Assembly (NCBI RefSeq): GCF_002224125.1
Contig: NZ_NCSM01000013.1
Span: 155,434-219,433 of the forward strand
Reading direction: 5' to 3'
Length of the DNA stretch: 64,000 nucleotides
Origin: Streptomyces sp. NBS 14/10
GTDB taxonomy: Bacteria; Actinomycetota; Actinomycetes; Streptomycetales; Streptomycetaceae
Shown here: piece by piece, positions 52,691 to 61,975 of the stretch
How positions within the stretch are numbered: the stretch's first letter is position 1
Layout: each line of letters starts with the position of its first letter
The notes under the pieces: model-generated
What the model was told of the DNA's origin: nothing
Seen by the model: the letters and a program-made list of their open reading frames with translations, nothing else
Database searches by the model: none
Translations under genes and position numbers: made by a program

Positions 52691-54034
52691 ATGCCTCGTC
52701 TCCGTCTTCGCCTGATGGCCGCGGTGCTCGGAACCCTGGCACCCGTACTGGTCGGTTGCGGCGGAGGGGATGACGGCTCGGACGACGGCCGGCGACCGTC
52801 CGGCGAGCATGTGACGATCAAGGTGCCGGGTGATGCCCCGACGATCTCGGCCGCGGTGTCTCTGGCCAAGCCCGGCGATCTCGTGCTGGTCGCACCGGGT
52901 AAGTACCACGAGTCGGTGAAGATCTCCACGGCTCGTATCACTCTGCGCGGCGAGTCCCGGGACAAGGTCGTCATCGACGGCCGGTTGCGGCAGCCGAACG
53001 GCGTCGTCGTCACCGCTCCCGGGGTGGCCGTGGAGAACCTGACCGTGCGGAACAACACGCAGAACGGGGTCCTGGTCACCGGTTCGGCGAAGGCGGCCGC
53101 CGGAATGCCGGGGCAGTCCGGCGGCTACGACACCGGCGACGAGCCCGTCACCTTCCTGAAGTCATTCGTGGTCTCCCATGTGACCGCGACCCGCAACGGG
53201 CTGTACGGCATCTACGCGTTCTCCGCGCAGAACGGTGTCATCGAGCACTCGTACACGTCGGGCTCGGCCGACTCGGGCATCTATGTCGGACAGTGCAAGC
53301 CCTGTCGCATCGTGGTACGGGACAACATCGCCGAACTCAACGCGGTCGGCTACGAAGGCACCAACGCCAGCGGCGACATGTACGTGGTCGGCAACCGCCT
53401 GGTCGGCAACCGCGTCGGGCTCACCACCAACTCCGACCACCAGGAGAAGCTGCTCCCGCAGCGGGATGCCGTCATCGCGGGCAATCTGATCGCGGCCAAC
53501 CAGCAGACGGCCACCCCCGAACAGGCCGACGGCGGCTGGGGCATCGGCATCGGCGTCGACGGCGGCACCGCCAACCGGTTCGTCCGCAACCGAATCGCCG
53601 ACAACAGCAACGCCGGGCTGGTGATCACCGCAACCGCCGACATCCAGCCGGACGGCAACCAGATCCTGGACAACACCTTCGCCGCCAACAGCGTCGACGT
53701 CGGCTGGACGTTCCCCACCGCCACGAAGGGACGGGGCAACTGCCTGCGCGGCAATGAGCTGCGGAAGACGGTGCCCGCCCGGCTCGCGACAACCGCGTCC
53801 TGCCCGCGTCCCGCCCGGTCGCTCTCGCCGTCCGGCACCTGGGCGAAACCGACGGCGCCTGGCGGTATCCCGTTCACCGAGGTGGCGGCGCCTGGGCGAC
53901 AGCCGCAGTTCCCGAAGGCCACCACCACGGGCGCCACCGCTGTTCCGGCCGTTCTGGCGCTCCCGGACACGGCGGACATCCGGCTGCCGTCGACGTCACT
54001 GCTCGCCGCGGGCGCGCGGGTGCTGACGTCCTGA
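52691..54034 (+). CDS. Secreted right-handed beta-helix lipoprotein
   Basis: 447 residues from ATG at 52691. Signal peptide with lipobox LVGC (Cys about 22). The body is a right-handed parallel beta-helix of the NosD/PbH1 type: VAPGKYHESVKI, GESRDKVVIDG, NLTVRNNTQNGVLV, SGIYVGQCKPC, NRLVGNRVGLTTNS, NRIADNSNAGLVI. This fold is typical of polysaccharide-binding or -cleaving proteins, but no catalytic residues can be assigned. The start overlaps no gene; it is divergent from DyP. Confidence 0.85.
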   Translation: MPRLRLRLMAAVLGTLAPVLVGCGGGDDGSDDGRRPSGEHVTIKVPGDAPTISAAVSLAKPGDLVLVAPGKYHESVKISTARITLRGESRDKVVIDGRLRQPNGVVVTAPGVAVENLTVRNNTQNGVLVTGSAKAAAGMPGQSGGYDTGDEPVTFLKSFVVSHVTATRNGLYGIYAFSAQNGVIEHSYTSGSADSGIYVGQCKPCRIVVRDNIAELNAVGYEGTNASGDMYVVGNRLVGNRVGLTTNSDHQEKLLPQRDAVIAGNLIAANQQTATPEQADGGWGIGIGVDGGTANRFVRNRIADNSNAGLVITATADIQPDGNQILDNTFAANSVDVGWTFPTATKGRGNCLRGNELRKTVPARLATTASCPRPARSLSPSGTWAKPTAPGGIPFTEVAAPGRQPQFPKATTTGATAVPAVLALPDTADIRLPSTSLLAAGARVLTS

Positions 54035-54059
54035 GCGGCGGTTACGTCCTGAGCGGTGG

Positions 54060-54953
54060 CTACCGCGTCGGGGTGACTCCGGGGACCGGCCGGACCGGAA
54101 CGTACTTGTGGGTGTCGAAATCGATGACCACCGGCTGCGATGCGGAAGCCACGGCTACGCGCACCCGGTACATGGTGCCGTCCGAGCCGATCCAGTAGCG
54201 CACGGCACCCTCCCCCGCCGTACCGGACGTGGGCACGGCATCCGCCGTACCGGACGTACCCGCTGTACCCGACGTACCGGATGTTCCGGACGTGGGGCGG
54301 GCGGCGCTCGGTCCGGTCATGATGTCCACCTGGTGGCCGTCCAGCCGGTCCTCTCCGACCCAGGCGGCACCGTTCTGCGGCAGCAGTTCGGCATTGTCCG
54401 GCCGGTCGCTGCCGAGCTTCAGCGCGATGGTCAGCGAACTGTCCAGCGAGCTGCCGTACTTCTGCAGCGGACGGCTGACCCAACCCGATCCCGGCGGCCG
54501 TGCCGGTGCCTTCGCGGGGGAGTTCGTCATCGGGTGGACGTACACGGTGGTGGCCGTCCACTCGATCAGCCCGTCGCTGGACGTATCGCGCCCGGTGCCG
54601 TGCACCACGCCGTAACCGATCTTGCCGCGGTAGTCGATGGATCCGGTGATGGTCAGCCCACCGGCGGTGCCCGGCACGTTGATCGTCACGGCGCGCCCGC
54701 CCGCCTGGTAGTTGAGGAACCGCGTGACCGCCAGGCGGTTCGCCTGATCCGACGTCAGTACCTTTGGACCGGCGGGGTCGGAGCCGCTGCCGACGACCAG
54801 GACCGTGGTCACCGCGGCGGCCACACCGCCGATGCCGACCGCCACCCAGCGCGGCCGCAGCCATCGGCGCCGACCGGCTGTGCGCTGTGAGGGGCCTTGT
54901 TTTGTTCTCATACGCCGCACGTGACGCATTGATAACTTGTTCCGCTCATGCAT
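54060..54953 (-). CDS. Membrane-anchored LppX/LolA-like protein (hypothetical)
   Basis: About 297 residues from the ATG at 54953, which has GGAG 6 bases upstream; MRTKQ at 54911 is an alternative. Basic N-terminus, one membrane segment (WVAVGIGGVAAAVTTVLVVG), then a beta-rich extracellular domain (VTINVPGTAGGLTITGSIDY, GYGVVHGTG, LLPQNGAAWVGEDRLDG, YWIGSDGTMYRVRVAVAS) suggestive of lipid-binding LppX/LolA folds. A Ser/Thr/Gly linker with TSGTSGTSGTAGTSGTA (about 210-230) is unusual. Family only tentatively recognised. Confidence 0.7.
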   Translation of the reverse strand: MHERNKLSMRHVRRMRTKQGPSQRTAGRRRWLRPRWVAVGIGGVAAAVTTVLVVGSGSDPAGPKVLTSDQANRLAVTRFLNYQAGGRAVTINVPGTAGGLTITGSIDYRGKIGYGVVHGTGRDTSSDGLIEWTATTVYVHPMTNSPAKAPARPPGSGWVSRPLQKYGSSLDSSLTIALKLGSDRPDNAELLPQNGAAWVGEDRLDGHQVDIMTGPSAARPTSGTSGTSGTAGTSGTADAVPTSGTAGEGAVRYWIGSDGTMYRVRVAVASASQPVVIDFDTHKYVPVRPVPGVTPTR

Positions 54954-55139
54954 CCTCTGCTCCACCCGATCTTGGCAGCCACCCGCTACAGTATCGTCGC
55001 TGGTAGGGCGGTTCAGGATGACTGTTCAGACTCTTGTGCTGTTTCCGCGTGGGGAAGCGAGGACGAGTGCAGCTGGTCTGGGGAAGGCATTCCCGAGTCC
55101 CTGAATTCGCCACATCCGCAAAGACGACCAAGAACGACC
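54954..55139. other. Intergenic region before the wall protein
   Basis: No gene is supported. A possible -35/-10 pair (TTGGCA, TATCGT, about 54972-55000) has a spacer of only 14 bases. Open frames here do not resemble proteins. Confidence 0.4.
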
Positions 55140-55170
55140 GGGTCCACCAAAACAGCGGTGGGCTCTTTTT
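55140..55170 (+). terminator. Terminator with T-run in the leader of the wall-protein gene
   Basis: GGGTCCACC and GGTGGGCTC pair (one mismatch, one G-U) around AAAACAGC, followed by TTTTT. It lies 82 bases before the ATG at 55252. Rare U-run terminator for a high-GC genome; it could act as an attenuator. Confidence 0.65.
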
Positions 55171-55251
55171 CATGGCCGACATGTCACCCGGGGCCGGGAA
55201 GCGGATACACGGCTAAAGCGGGTGGTCGGTTCACATCACGAGGGGAGTGTG

Positions 55252-57774
55252 ATGGCTGTGCGAAAAGCGTGTAGAGATTTACGCCGGGCGGCCGGAAAGC
55301 ATACGGGTCCGCTGGCGCGAGTGGGCTTGTCCGTTCTCTTGCTGTCGGGTGGCGTCATGGGCGCGACGGCCGGGACGGCCACCGCTTCGACTGGCGACGG
55401 GACCCTGACCGTTGAGGTGCTGCGGGATTTCTTCGGCACGGGCGTGGTCAACGCGACCATGGATGTGCCGCAGCGGGGCATGAAGGTCGAGGTAACCGAC
55501 CCTGACGGCCATCAGGTCTCCGGCACCACGGATGCCACCGGCAAGGTGGTGGTCTCGAAGTCGACCGAGCTGACCGGCGGCCAGTACCGCGTCGACGTCA
55601 CCATCCCGACGCCGTACGACAAGTACCTTCAGGCAGCGCCGGCCTCGACGGCGGAGAACCACTTCGACAGCTTCACGACGTTCGTGGACGTGTCGGACGG
55701 CAAGGACGACTCGGTCACCACCGGGGTCTGGAACCCGGCCGATTACACGCTGCCGGACACGCGGTATTTCGTGCCGATCCAAAACACTGCCGACGCGCAG
55801 GACAAGCGGGCACTGGTGGCGTTCGGGACGGACAAACGAGGTACGTGTCCCGAGGAGGCGTGCCCGACCACGCTCAACACGCAGGACCAGGTGGGCACGA
55901 CGTTCGCGCTGGCCTACGACAAGTACCAGAAGCGGATCTTCCAGGGCGCTTTCGCCCGGCGGTACACCCCGTACGGGCCGGCCGGCGGCAACGCGATCTA
56001 CACACAGCCGACCGACGGCGGGGCGCCGACCCTGTTCGCGAAGGTGCCGGGCGCCACGGTGACGCCGCACGACGCCACCAACATGAACAAGGACGCCCTG
56101 TTCACCAATGCGCCGGGCAAGGAGAGCATCGGCGGCCTGGCCCTGTCGGAGGACGGCTCGACGCTGTACGCGGTGAACCTGCTCACGCGGCGCCTGGTCA
56201 GCTTCGACGCGACCGGGACCACCGCGTCCGCGCCAAAGGCGACGGTGCGCATCCCGGACCCGGGCTGCGCGAGCGCCGACGACTGGCGGCCGTTCAGCCT
56301 TCAGGTCCACGACAACAAGCTCTACGTCGGTGGCGTGTGCAGCGGTGAGAGCACGCAGAAGCGCGAAGACCTGAAAGCCGTCGTGTACACCTACGACGGC
56401 GAAGAGTTCGACACCGTGCTGACCCAGCCGCTCACCGCCAAGCGCGGCTCCGTCTTCGGTTCCAACGATGTCGACCAGGCCACCCACTGGAACCCGTGGA
56501 ACACCTCCCTGGCCACGTGGGACGAGCGGAAGGTGGGCAACGTCTTCATCGATCCGCAGCCGGAGCTCGCCTCCCTCGCCTTCGCCCGCGACGGTTCGAT
56601 GGTCCTCGGTTTCCGCGACCGGTTCATGGACGTCGTGAGCTGGGGTGGACTGGACCCGAGGCCGCTCGACAACACACCGGAAAACGGCATGGCCGGCGGC
56701 GACATCAACATGGCCTGTGCCACTCCCACCGGTGAATACGAGTGGGAAGGCACCGGGAACTGCCCGAACCACGCCAGCCCCGCCACCGGTGGCACCCAGG
56801 ACCCAAGTGTCGTCGAGTACTTCCCGGGCGACTTCTATGGCAACGGAGTCCACGCAGAGACCGCGCTGGGGTCGGTCGCCTACATTCCGCAGCAGCAGTG
56901 GGTCGTCAGCACGGAGTTCGACCCGGTCGTCAACGTTGCGACCTCCGGGACCGGTTACCACAACGTCACGACCGGCCAGGGTCCGGGCAACGCTCCGACC
57001 GCCAACGGGTACCAGTTCGTCAGTCAGGCACAGAGCGGGTTCGGTAAGGCCGGCGGGCTCGGCGATATCGCCTACGAGGCTGCGAACGCGCCGATCCAGA
57101 TCGGTAACCGGGTGTGGTTCGACGGCGACCACAATGGGATCCAGGACCCCGAGGGCACCAACGAGGTGCCGCTGCCGGACGCGACGATCAACCTGCTGGA
57201 CGCCGACGGCAAGCAGGTCGCCACGACCAAGACCGATGCCGCGGGCGAGTACTACTTCGGTGGAGTCGGCGCCGACTACGAGCTCAAGCCGGGTGCGAAG
57301 TACACGGTGCAGTTCGATGTGTGCACCGCGGACACCAGCAAGGTGCCGACCCAGCCGTCGGCCGACGAGCTGCGGTTCACCCTCCCGCGGGCCGGTGACA
57401 AGCGGGCACATGACTCCAATGTGACCCCGCCCAAGACCGGTCAGCTGTGCAACGGACTGGCACCCGTCACGGCGCCGGACCAGGCGGGCGAGGTCGATCA
57501 CACGATCGACGCCGGCGTGTACATCCCCAAGGAGGAGCCGCCGACCACGGAGCCCCCGACCACGGAGCCCCCGTCGTCCGAACCGCCGACCCACGAGCCG
57601 CCCGCGTCTGTCCCGCCCAACAAGCCGGGCCCCCAGACCGGCGGAGGCGGCGGTTCACTCGCCAACACAGGCACATCCGGCCTGCTGACGGTCATCTCCC
57701 TCAGCGCCCTGCTGGTCGGGGCGGGCGCGGCATTCGCGTATCTGACCCGGAAGCGTCGCGCCAGGCAGCACTGA
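55252..57774 (+). CDS. Cell-wall protein with SdrD-like domain and LAxTG sorting signal
   Basis: 840 residues from ATG at 55252, with GAGGGGAG upstream. Signal peptide (about 1-45), a beta-propeller-like central part (about 80-620, WDERKVGNVFIDPQPELASL), an SdrD B-type domain (IGNRVWFDGDHNGIQDPEG, about 625-745) and a Pro/Thr/Glu linker (EEPPTTEPPTTEPPSSEPP). The C-terminus is LANTG, a membrane helix and RKRRARQH. LAxTG is the motif of class E sortases of Streptomyces, so the protein is likely wall-linked. Confidence 0.9.
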   Translation: MAVRKACRDLRRAAGKHTGPLARVGLSVLLLSGGVMGATAGTATASTGDGTLTVEVLRDFFGTGVVNATMDVPQRGMKVEVTDPDGHQVSGTTDATGKVVVSKSTELTGGQYRVDVTIPTPYDKYLQAAPASTAENHFDSFTTFVDVSDGKDDSVTTGVWNPADYTLPDTRYFVPIQNTADAQDKRALVAFGTDKRGTCPEEACPTTLNTQDQVGTTFALAYDKYQKRIFQGAFARRYTPYGPAGGNAIYTQPTDGGAPTLFAKVPGATVTPHDATNMNKDALFTNAPGKESIGGLALSEDGSTLYAVNLLTRRLVSFDATGTTASAPKATVRIPDPGCASADDWRPFSLQVHDNKLYVGGVCSGESTQKREDLKAVVYTYDGEEFDTVLTQPLTAKRGSVFGSNDVDQATHWNPWNTSLATWDERKVGNVFIDPQPELASLAFARDGSMVLGFRDRFMDVVSWGGLDPRPLDNTPENGMAGGDINMACATPTGEYEWEGTGNCPNHASPATGGTQDPSVVEYFPGDFYGNGVHAETALGSVAYIPQQQWVVSTEFDPVVNVATSGTGYHNVTTGQGPGNAPTANGYQFVSQAQSGFGKAGGLGDIAYEAANAPIQIGNRVWFDGDHNGIQDPEGTNEVPLPDATINLLDADGKQVATTKTDAAGEYYFGGVGADYELKPGAKYTVQFDVCTADTSKVPTQPSADELRFTLPRAGDKRAHDSNVTPPKTGQLCNGLAPVTAPDQAGEVDHTIDAGVYIPKEEPPTTEPPTTEPPSSEPPTHEPPASVPPNKPGPQTGGGGGSLANTGTSGLLTVISLSALLVGAGAAFAYLTRKRRARQH

Positions 57775-57817
57775 AAAACGCTGAAAGACGGGTGATCCGC
57801 CCGTAACGTAAGCACAG

Positions 57818-57849
57818 ACGAGCCCCGTCCGTATCCGGACGGGGCTCGT
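57818..57849. terminator. Hairpin between wall protein and pirin genes
   Basis: ACGAGCCCCGTCCG and CGGACGGGGCTCGT, 14-bp arms around TATC, between convergent genes. Confidence 0.88.
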
Positions 57850-57887
57850 TGGCATTCGGTCCTGGCGAGATGTGGCCCCGGCGAGCC

Positions 57888-58859
57888 TTACATCCCGTCC
57901 TCGGACATCCCGTGCACCGCGGGAATCGTGCCGAGCCGGCCCTTCTGGAAGTCCTCGAAGGCCTGCTGGAGCTCCGCGCGGGTGTTCATCACGAACGGCC
58001 CGTAGTGCGCCATGGGCTCACGGATCGGCCGGCCGCCGAGGAGGACGACCTCCAGGTCCGGCGTGTGGGAGTCCTGCTTCTCGTCCGCACGCACGGTCAG
58101 CGAGGAGCCGGTGCCGAAGACCGCGGTCTGGCCGAGGTGGACCGGACGGCGCTCGGCACCGACGGTGCCGCGACCCGCGAGCACATACGCGAGGCCGTTG
58201 AAGTCCTGGCGCCAGGGCAGGTTGATCTCGGCGCCCGGCGCCAGCGTCGCGTGCACCATCGTGATCGGGGTGTGCGTGATGCCGGGCCCGTTGTGACCGT
58301 CCAGCTCACCGGCGATGACGCGGAGCAGCGCGCCGCCGTCCGGGGAGGTGAGCAGCTGGACCTGGCCACCACGGATGTCCTGGTAGCGCGGCGGCATCAT
58401 CTTGTCCTTCTTCGGCAGGTTCACCCACAGCTGCAGGCCGTGGAAGAGACCGCCGGACATGACCAGGTGCTCCGGCGGCGCCTCGATGTGGAGCAGACCG
58501 GACCCGGCCGTCATCCACTGGGTGTCACCGTTGGTGATGGTGCCGCCACCGCCGTTGGAGTCGTGGTGGTCGAAGATCCCGTCGATGATGTACGTGACGG
58601 TCTCGAAGCCGCGGTGCGGGTGCCACGGGGTCCCCTTCGGCTCCCCGGGCTGATAGTCCACCTCGCCCATCTGGTCCATCATGATGAACGGGTCCAGGTG
58701 CTTGTAGTCGATGCCCGCGAAGGCGCGCCGCACCGGGAAGCCCTCACCCTCGAAACCGCTGGGAGCGGTGGTGACGGCGAGCACGGGGCGCTGCTGGGCG
58801 TCGGCGGGCGCCGCGACGCGGGGCAGGGTGAGCGGGTTGTCTACGGTCACAGCTGGCAT
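57888..58859 (-). CDS. Pirin-family protein
   Basis: 323 residues, two cupin folds. Metal-binding motif in the N-terminal domain: HPHRGFETVTYIIDG, HIEAPPEHL (His and Glu ligands). Pirins are Fe-dependent; some are quercetinases or regulators of pyruvate dehydrogenase. A large palindromic operator sits directly upstream (58872-58910), implying regulation by a MarR/TetR-type repressor not coded in the window. Confidence 0.95.
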   Translation of the reverse strand: MPAVTVDNPLTLPRVAAPADAQQRPVLAVTTAPSGFEGEGFPVRRAFAGIDYKHLDPFIMMDQMGEVDYQPGEPKGTPWHPHRGFETVTYIIDGIFDHHDSNGGGGTITNGDTQWMTAGSGLLHIEAPPEHLVMSGGLFHGLQLWVNLPKKDKMMPPRYQDIRGGQVQLLTSPDGGALLRVIAGELDGHNGPGITHTPITMVHATLAPGAEINLPWRQDFNGLAYVLAGRGTVGAERRPVHLGQTAVFGTGSSLTVRADEKQDSHTPDLEVVLLGGRPIREPMAHYGPFVMNTRAELQQAFEDFQKGRLGTIPAVHGMSEDGM

Positions 58860-58871
58860 GACGGCCTCCTC

Positions 58872-58910
58872 GGTCGTTCAAGGTTCAACTTAGTTGAAGG
58901 GTGAACGACC
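58872..58910. promoter_or_regulatory. 39-bp nested palindrome upstream of pirin
   Basis: Outer arms GGTCGTTCA and TGAACGACC enclose the inner TTCAAC-TTA-GTTGAA, all centred on 58891. Only the three-base AGG/GGG steps break symmetry. It lies 13 bases upstream of the pirin start and resembles MarR-type operators (TTCAACnnnGTTGAA). Confidence 0.75.
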
Positions 58911-59008
58911 CGCAAGAGGGCCTTTATTTCCAGGCGCCGGCCGAGCACGCGGTGTGAGCGCTCAGCGCAAAGAGTGACGGCGCTTAGCCGTACGCGAAGC
59001 GATGGCGT

Positions 59009-59506
59009 CTAGCCATACATCCGGCGCATCGCGAAGTCGACCATCTGCTCCACGGCCTTGGCGTCGAAGACCATCCGGTGGTCGCCCTCCATGTCGAGGA
59101 CGAAGCCGTAGCCGGTGGGCAGCAGGTCGATCACCTCGGCGCCGGTGATCACGAAGTACTTGGACTCCTTGCCCGCGTAGCGGCGCAGCTCCTTGAGCGA
59201 GGTGAACATGGGGATCACCGGCTGCTGGGTGTTGTGCAGGGCGAGGAACCCCGGGTTGTCACCGCGCGGGCAGTAGACCTTGGAGCTCGCGAAGATCTGC
59301 TGGAAGTCCTCGGCCGACATGGAGCCGGTGGTGAAGGCCCGCACCGCGTCGGCCAGGGACGGCGGGGAGGGCTCCGGATACAGCGGCTGCTCGCCATAGC
59401 CGGCGCCCGGCTGTGGGTGGTGTGACAGAGGCGGCTGCTGTTGCGGCGGAGGCGGCGGCGCCGCGTAACCCTGCCCTGGGCTCGCGTTCTGGTCGTAGCC
59501 GTACAT
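59009..59506 (-). CDS. SseB-family protein
   Basis: 165 residues. N-terminal Pro/Gln/Tyr-rich segment (about 1-45), then the SseB N-terminal-type domain: [74 protein letters not shown] (given here in sections). These domains occur in type VII/ESX-linked and stress proteins; function unknown. Divergent from the acyl-CoA dehydrogenase. Confidence 0.88.
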   Translation of the reverse strand: MYGYDQNASPGQGYAAPPPPPQQQPPLSHHPQPGAGYGEQPLYPEPSPPSLADAVRAFTTGSMSAEDFQQIFASSKVYCPRGDNPGFLALHNTQQPVIPMFTSLKELRRYAGKESKYFVITGAEVIDLLPTGYGFVLDMEGDHRMVFDAKAVEQMVDFAMRRMYG

Positions 59507-59666
59507 GGACAGCAGCGTACTGAGTCCCCGAAGCGCAGTGCGTCACAGTTGCCCTATCGGGGGTTGCTCTTTATTACCCACGGGTAGCATCATGGCGATC
59601 GACGATCGATCGCGCGATGCCATTGAAGAGGTCCGCCGCCTCCCGAGCCTTACGGAGCTGTTCGCC

Positions 59667-61493
59667 ATGGGGCACTACAAGTCGAATCTCCGCGACATCG
59701 AGTTCAACCTCTTCGAGGTGCTCGGGCGCGACAAGCTGTACGGCACGGGACCGTTCGAGGAGATGGACGTCGAGACCGCCAAGAGCGTGCTCTCGGAGAT
59801 CTCCCGGCTGTCCGAGAACGAGCTGGCCGAAAGCTATGCGGACGCCGACCGGAACCCGCCGGTGTTCGACCCCAGGACTCACACCGCGCCGGTGCCCGAG
59901 TCCTTCAAGAAGAGCTACCAGGCGTACATGGACGCCGAGTGGTGGCGCCTGGGCGTCCCCGAGGACCTCGGCGGAGCCGCCTGCCCGCGCTCGCTGCTGT
60001 GGGCCTGCGCCGAGCAGATCCTCGGCTCCAACACCCCGATCTGGATGTACGCCTGCGGCCCCTCCTTCGCCGGAGTCCTCTACGACGAGGGCACCGAGGA
60101 GCAGTTGGCGATCGCCCGCCACATCGTGGACAAGCAGTGGGGCGCGACCATGGTGCTCACCGAGCCCGACGCGGGTTCGGACGTCGGCGCCGGCCGCACC
60201 AAGGCGGTCCGCCAGGAGGACGGCACCTGGCATATCGAGGGCGTGAAGCGGTTCATCACCTCCGGTGAGCACGACCTCTCGGAGAACATCATCCACTTCG
60301 TGCTGGCGCGCCCCGAGGGCGCGGGCCCGGGCACCAAGGGGCTGTCCCTCTTCATCGTGCCGAAGTACGACTTCGACTGGGAGACCGGCGAGCTCGGCGA
60401 GCGCAACGGCGCGTACACGACCAACGTCGAGCACAAGATGGGCCTGCGGGTCTCCAACACCTGCGAGCTGACCTTCGGCGCGGACCACCCGGCCAAGGGC
60501 TGGCTGCTCGGTGAGAAGCACGACGGCATACGCCAGATGTTCAAGATCATCGAGTTTGCCCGGATGATGGTCGGCACCAAGGCCATGGCGACCCTGTCCA
60601 CCGGCTATCTGAACGCGCTGGAGTACGCCAAGGAGCGCGTCCAGGGCCCGGACCTGGCCGCCTTCACCGACAAGAGCGCCCCGCGGGTCACCATCACCCA
60701 CCACCCCGATGTGCGCCGCTCCCTGATGGCGCAGAAGGCGTACGCGGAGGGCCTGCGCTCGCTCGTCCTCTACACCGCCTCCGTCCAGGACGAGATCCAG
60801 GCCCTGGAGGCGGCCGGCGAGGACACCTCCGCCGCGCACGCCCTCAACGACCTGCTGCTGCCCATCGTCAAGGGCTACGGCTCGGAGAAGGCGTACGAGC
60901 AGCTGGCGCAGTCCCTGCAGACCATCGGCGGCTCCGGCTACCTCCAGGAGTACCCGCTGGAGCAGTACATCCGGGACGCCAAGATCGACACCCTCTACGA
61001 GGGCACCACCGCCATCCAGGGCCAGGACTACTTCTTCCGGAAGATCGTCCGGGACCAGGGCCAGGCGCTGACCGTCATCTCGGAGGAGATCAAGAAGTTC
61101 CTCGCCGAGGCCGGTGGCGGGGAGGAGCTGACCGCCGCCCGTGACGCGCTCGCCAAGGCCGCCGCGGATCTGGAGGGGCTGGTGGGCACCATGCTCACCG
61201 ACCTCGCAGCCACCCAGGAGGACGTCACCACCATCTACAAGGTCGGCCTGAACGCCACCCGGCTGCTGCTCGCCTCCGGCGACGTCTTCATCGGCTATCT
61301 GCTGATCAAGGGCGCGGCGATCGCCGCCGACAAGCTGCCCGGCGCCTCCGCCAAGGACAAGTCCTTCTACGCGGGCAAGATCGCGGCCGCGAAGTTCTTC
61401 GCCCAGGAGGTGCTGCCGGGCGTCGGGGTCCAGCGCGCCGTGGCCGAGTCGGTCGACAGCTCCCTGATGGACCTGGCCGAGGATTCCTTCTGA
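59667..61493 (+). CDS. Acyl-CoA dehydrogenase (long FadE-type)
   Basis: 608 residues from the ATG at 59667 ([14 protein letters not shown]), the usual start of Streptomyces homologues, with GGAG 9 bases upstream; ATG at 59592 would add 25 residues. N-terminal helical domain, middle beta domain with [18 protein letters not shown] (FAD/substrate), C-terminal domain with [23 protein letters not shown] and the catalytic region [12 protein letters not shown]. It oxidises acyl-CoA to enoyl-CoA in beta-oxidation with FAD. A C-terminal extension of about 130 residues follows, as in this subgroup. Confidence 0.95.
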   Translation: MGHYKSNLRDIEFNLFEVLGRDKLYGTGPFEEMDVETAKSVLSEISRLSENELAESYADADRNPPVFDPRTHTAPVPESFKKSYQAYMDAEWWRLGVPEDLGGAACPRSLLWACAEQILGSNTPIWMYACGPSFAGVLYDEGTEEQLAIARHIVDKQWGATMVLTEPDAGSDVGAGRTKAVRQEDGTWHIEGVKRFITSGEHDLSENIIHFVLARPEGAGPGTKGLSLFIVPKYDFDWETGELGERNGAYTTNVEHKMGLRVSNTCELTFGADHPAKGWLLGEKHDGIRQMFKIIEFARMMVGTKAMATLSTGYLNALEYAKERVQGPDLAAFTDKSAPRVTITHHPDVRRSLMAQKAYAEGLRSLVLYTASVQDEIQALEAAGEDTSAAHALNDLLLPIVKGYGSEKAYEQLAQSLQTIGGSGYLQEYPLEQYIRDAKIDTLYEGTTAIQGQDYFFRKIVRDQGQALTVISEEIKKFLAEAGGGEELTAARDALAKAAADLEGLVGTMLTDLAATQEDVTTIYKVGLNATRLLLASGDVFIGYLLIKGAAIAADKLPGASAKDKSFYAGKIAAAKFFAQEVLPGVGVQRAVAESVDSSLMDLAEDSF

Positions 61494-61515
61494 TTCCTCT
61501 CGTCTTCCTCTCGTC

Positions 61516-61547
61516 GAGCCGGGTGCCCCGCGCGGGGCACCCGGCTC
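61516..61547. terminator. Perfect 16-bp hairpin after acyl-CoA dehydrogenase
   Basis: GAGCCGGGTGCCCCGC and its complement, a continuous 32-base palindrome 23 bases after the stop. Confidence 0.88.
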
Positions 61548-61568
61548 TTCCGTTCATACGTCCGCGTC

Positions 61569-61970
61569 TCAGGCGCCCGTGTCGGGGCCGGGGCCCGGTG
61601 CGTCCCCGCCGCCCTCGTGCCGCTGCTCACGCCCCTGCTCACGCAGCGCGCGCTCGAAGTCGCGCCAGGCCTGCCGCTGGATCTCCTCGCTGTGCGCGAG
61701 CACATCCGCTACGCGCTCGCCCCCGGCCGGGGGCGGGGACGCGGTGAGCTTCGCGCGCAGATCGCGGCAGGCCGCGTCCTCCGAGCCGAACCAGCGCGTG
61801 TCCCGGTCCTTGGAGCGCTCACGCAGCCCCACCACCCAGCCGTCAGGCGCCTGCCGCAGGAAGTAGTACGCGTCCGGCTGGATCGGGATGTCGTGCACGC
61901 CCGGGATGTCGTACAGCGCGTCGGGGACCCGGTCCTCGCGCAGCGCCCGGACGAGCTCCCGCCGGTCCAT
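61569..61970 (-). CDS. Candidate immunity protein for the TNT toxin
   Basis: 133 residues, no signal peptide, so cytoplasmic. Sequence YFLRQAPDGWVVGLRERSKDRDTRWFGSEDAA then a helical, charged region (EEIQRQAWRDFERALREQGREQ). No family recognised. It starts 5 bases after the secreted TNT-type toxin gene ends, the place an immunity factor occupies in TNT loci (Mycobacterium IFT). The role is inferred from position only. Confidence 0.6.
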   Translation of the reverse strand: MDRRELVRALREDRVPDALYDIPGVHDIPIQPDAYYFLRQAPDGWVVGLRERSKDRDTRWFGSEDAACRDLRAKLTASPPPAGGERVADVLAHSEEIQRQAWRDFERALREQGREQRHEGGGDAPGPGPDTGA

Positions 61971-61975
61971 GCGCG

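Noticed and set aside
55034..55216. Small forward frame before the wall-protein gene
   Set aside because: No ribosome-binding site or family; the terminator at 55140-55170 lies inside it.
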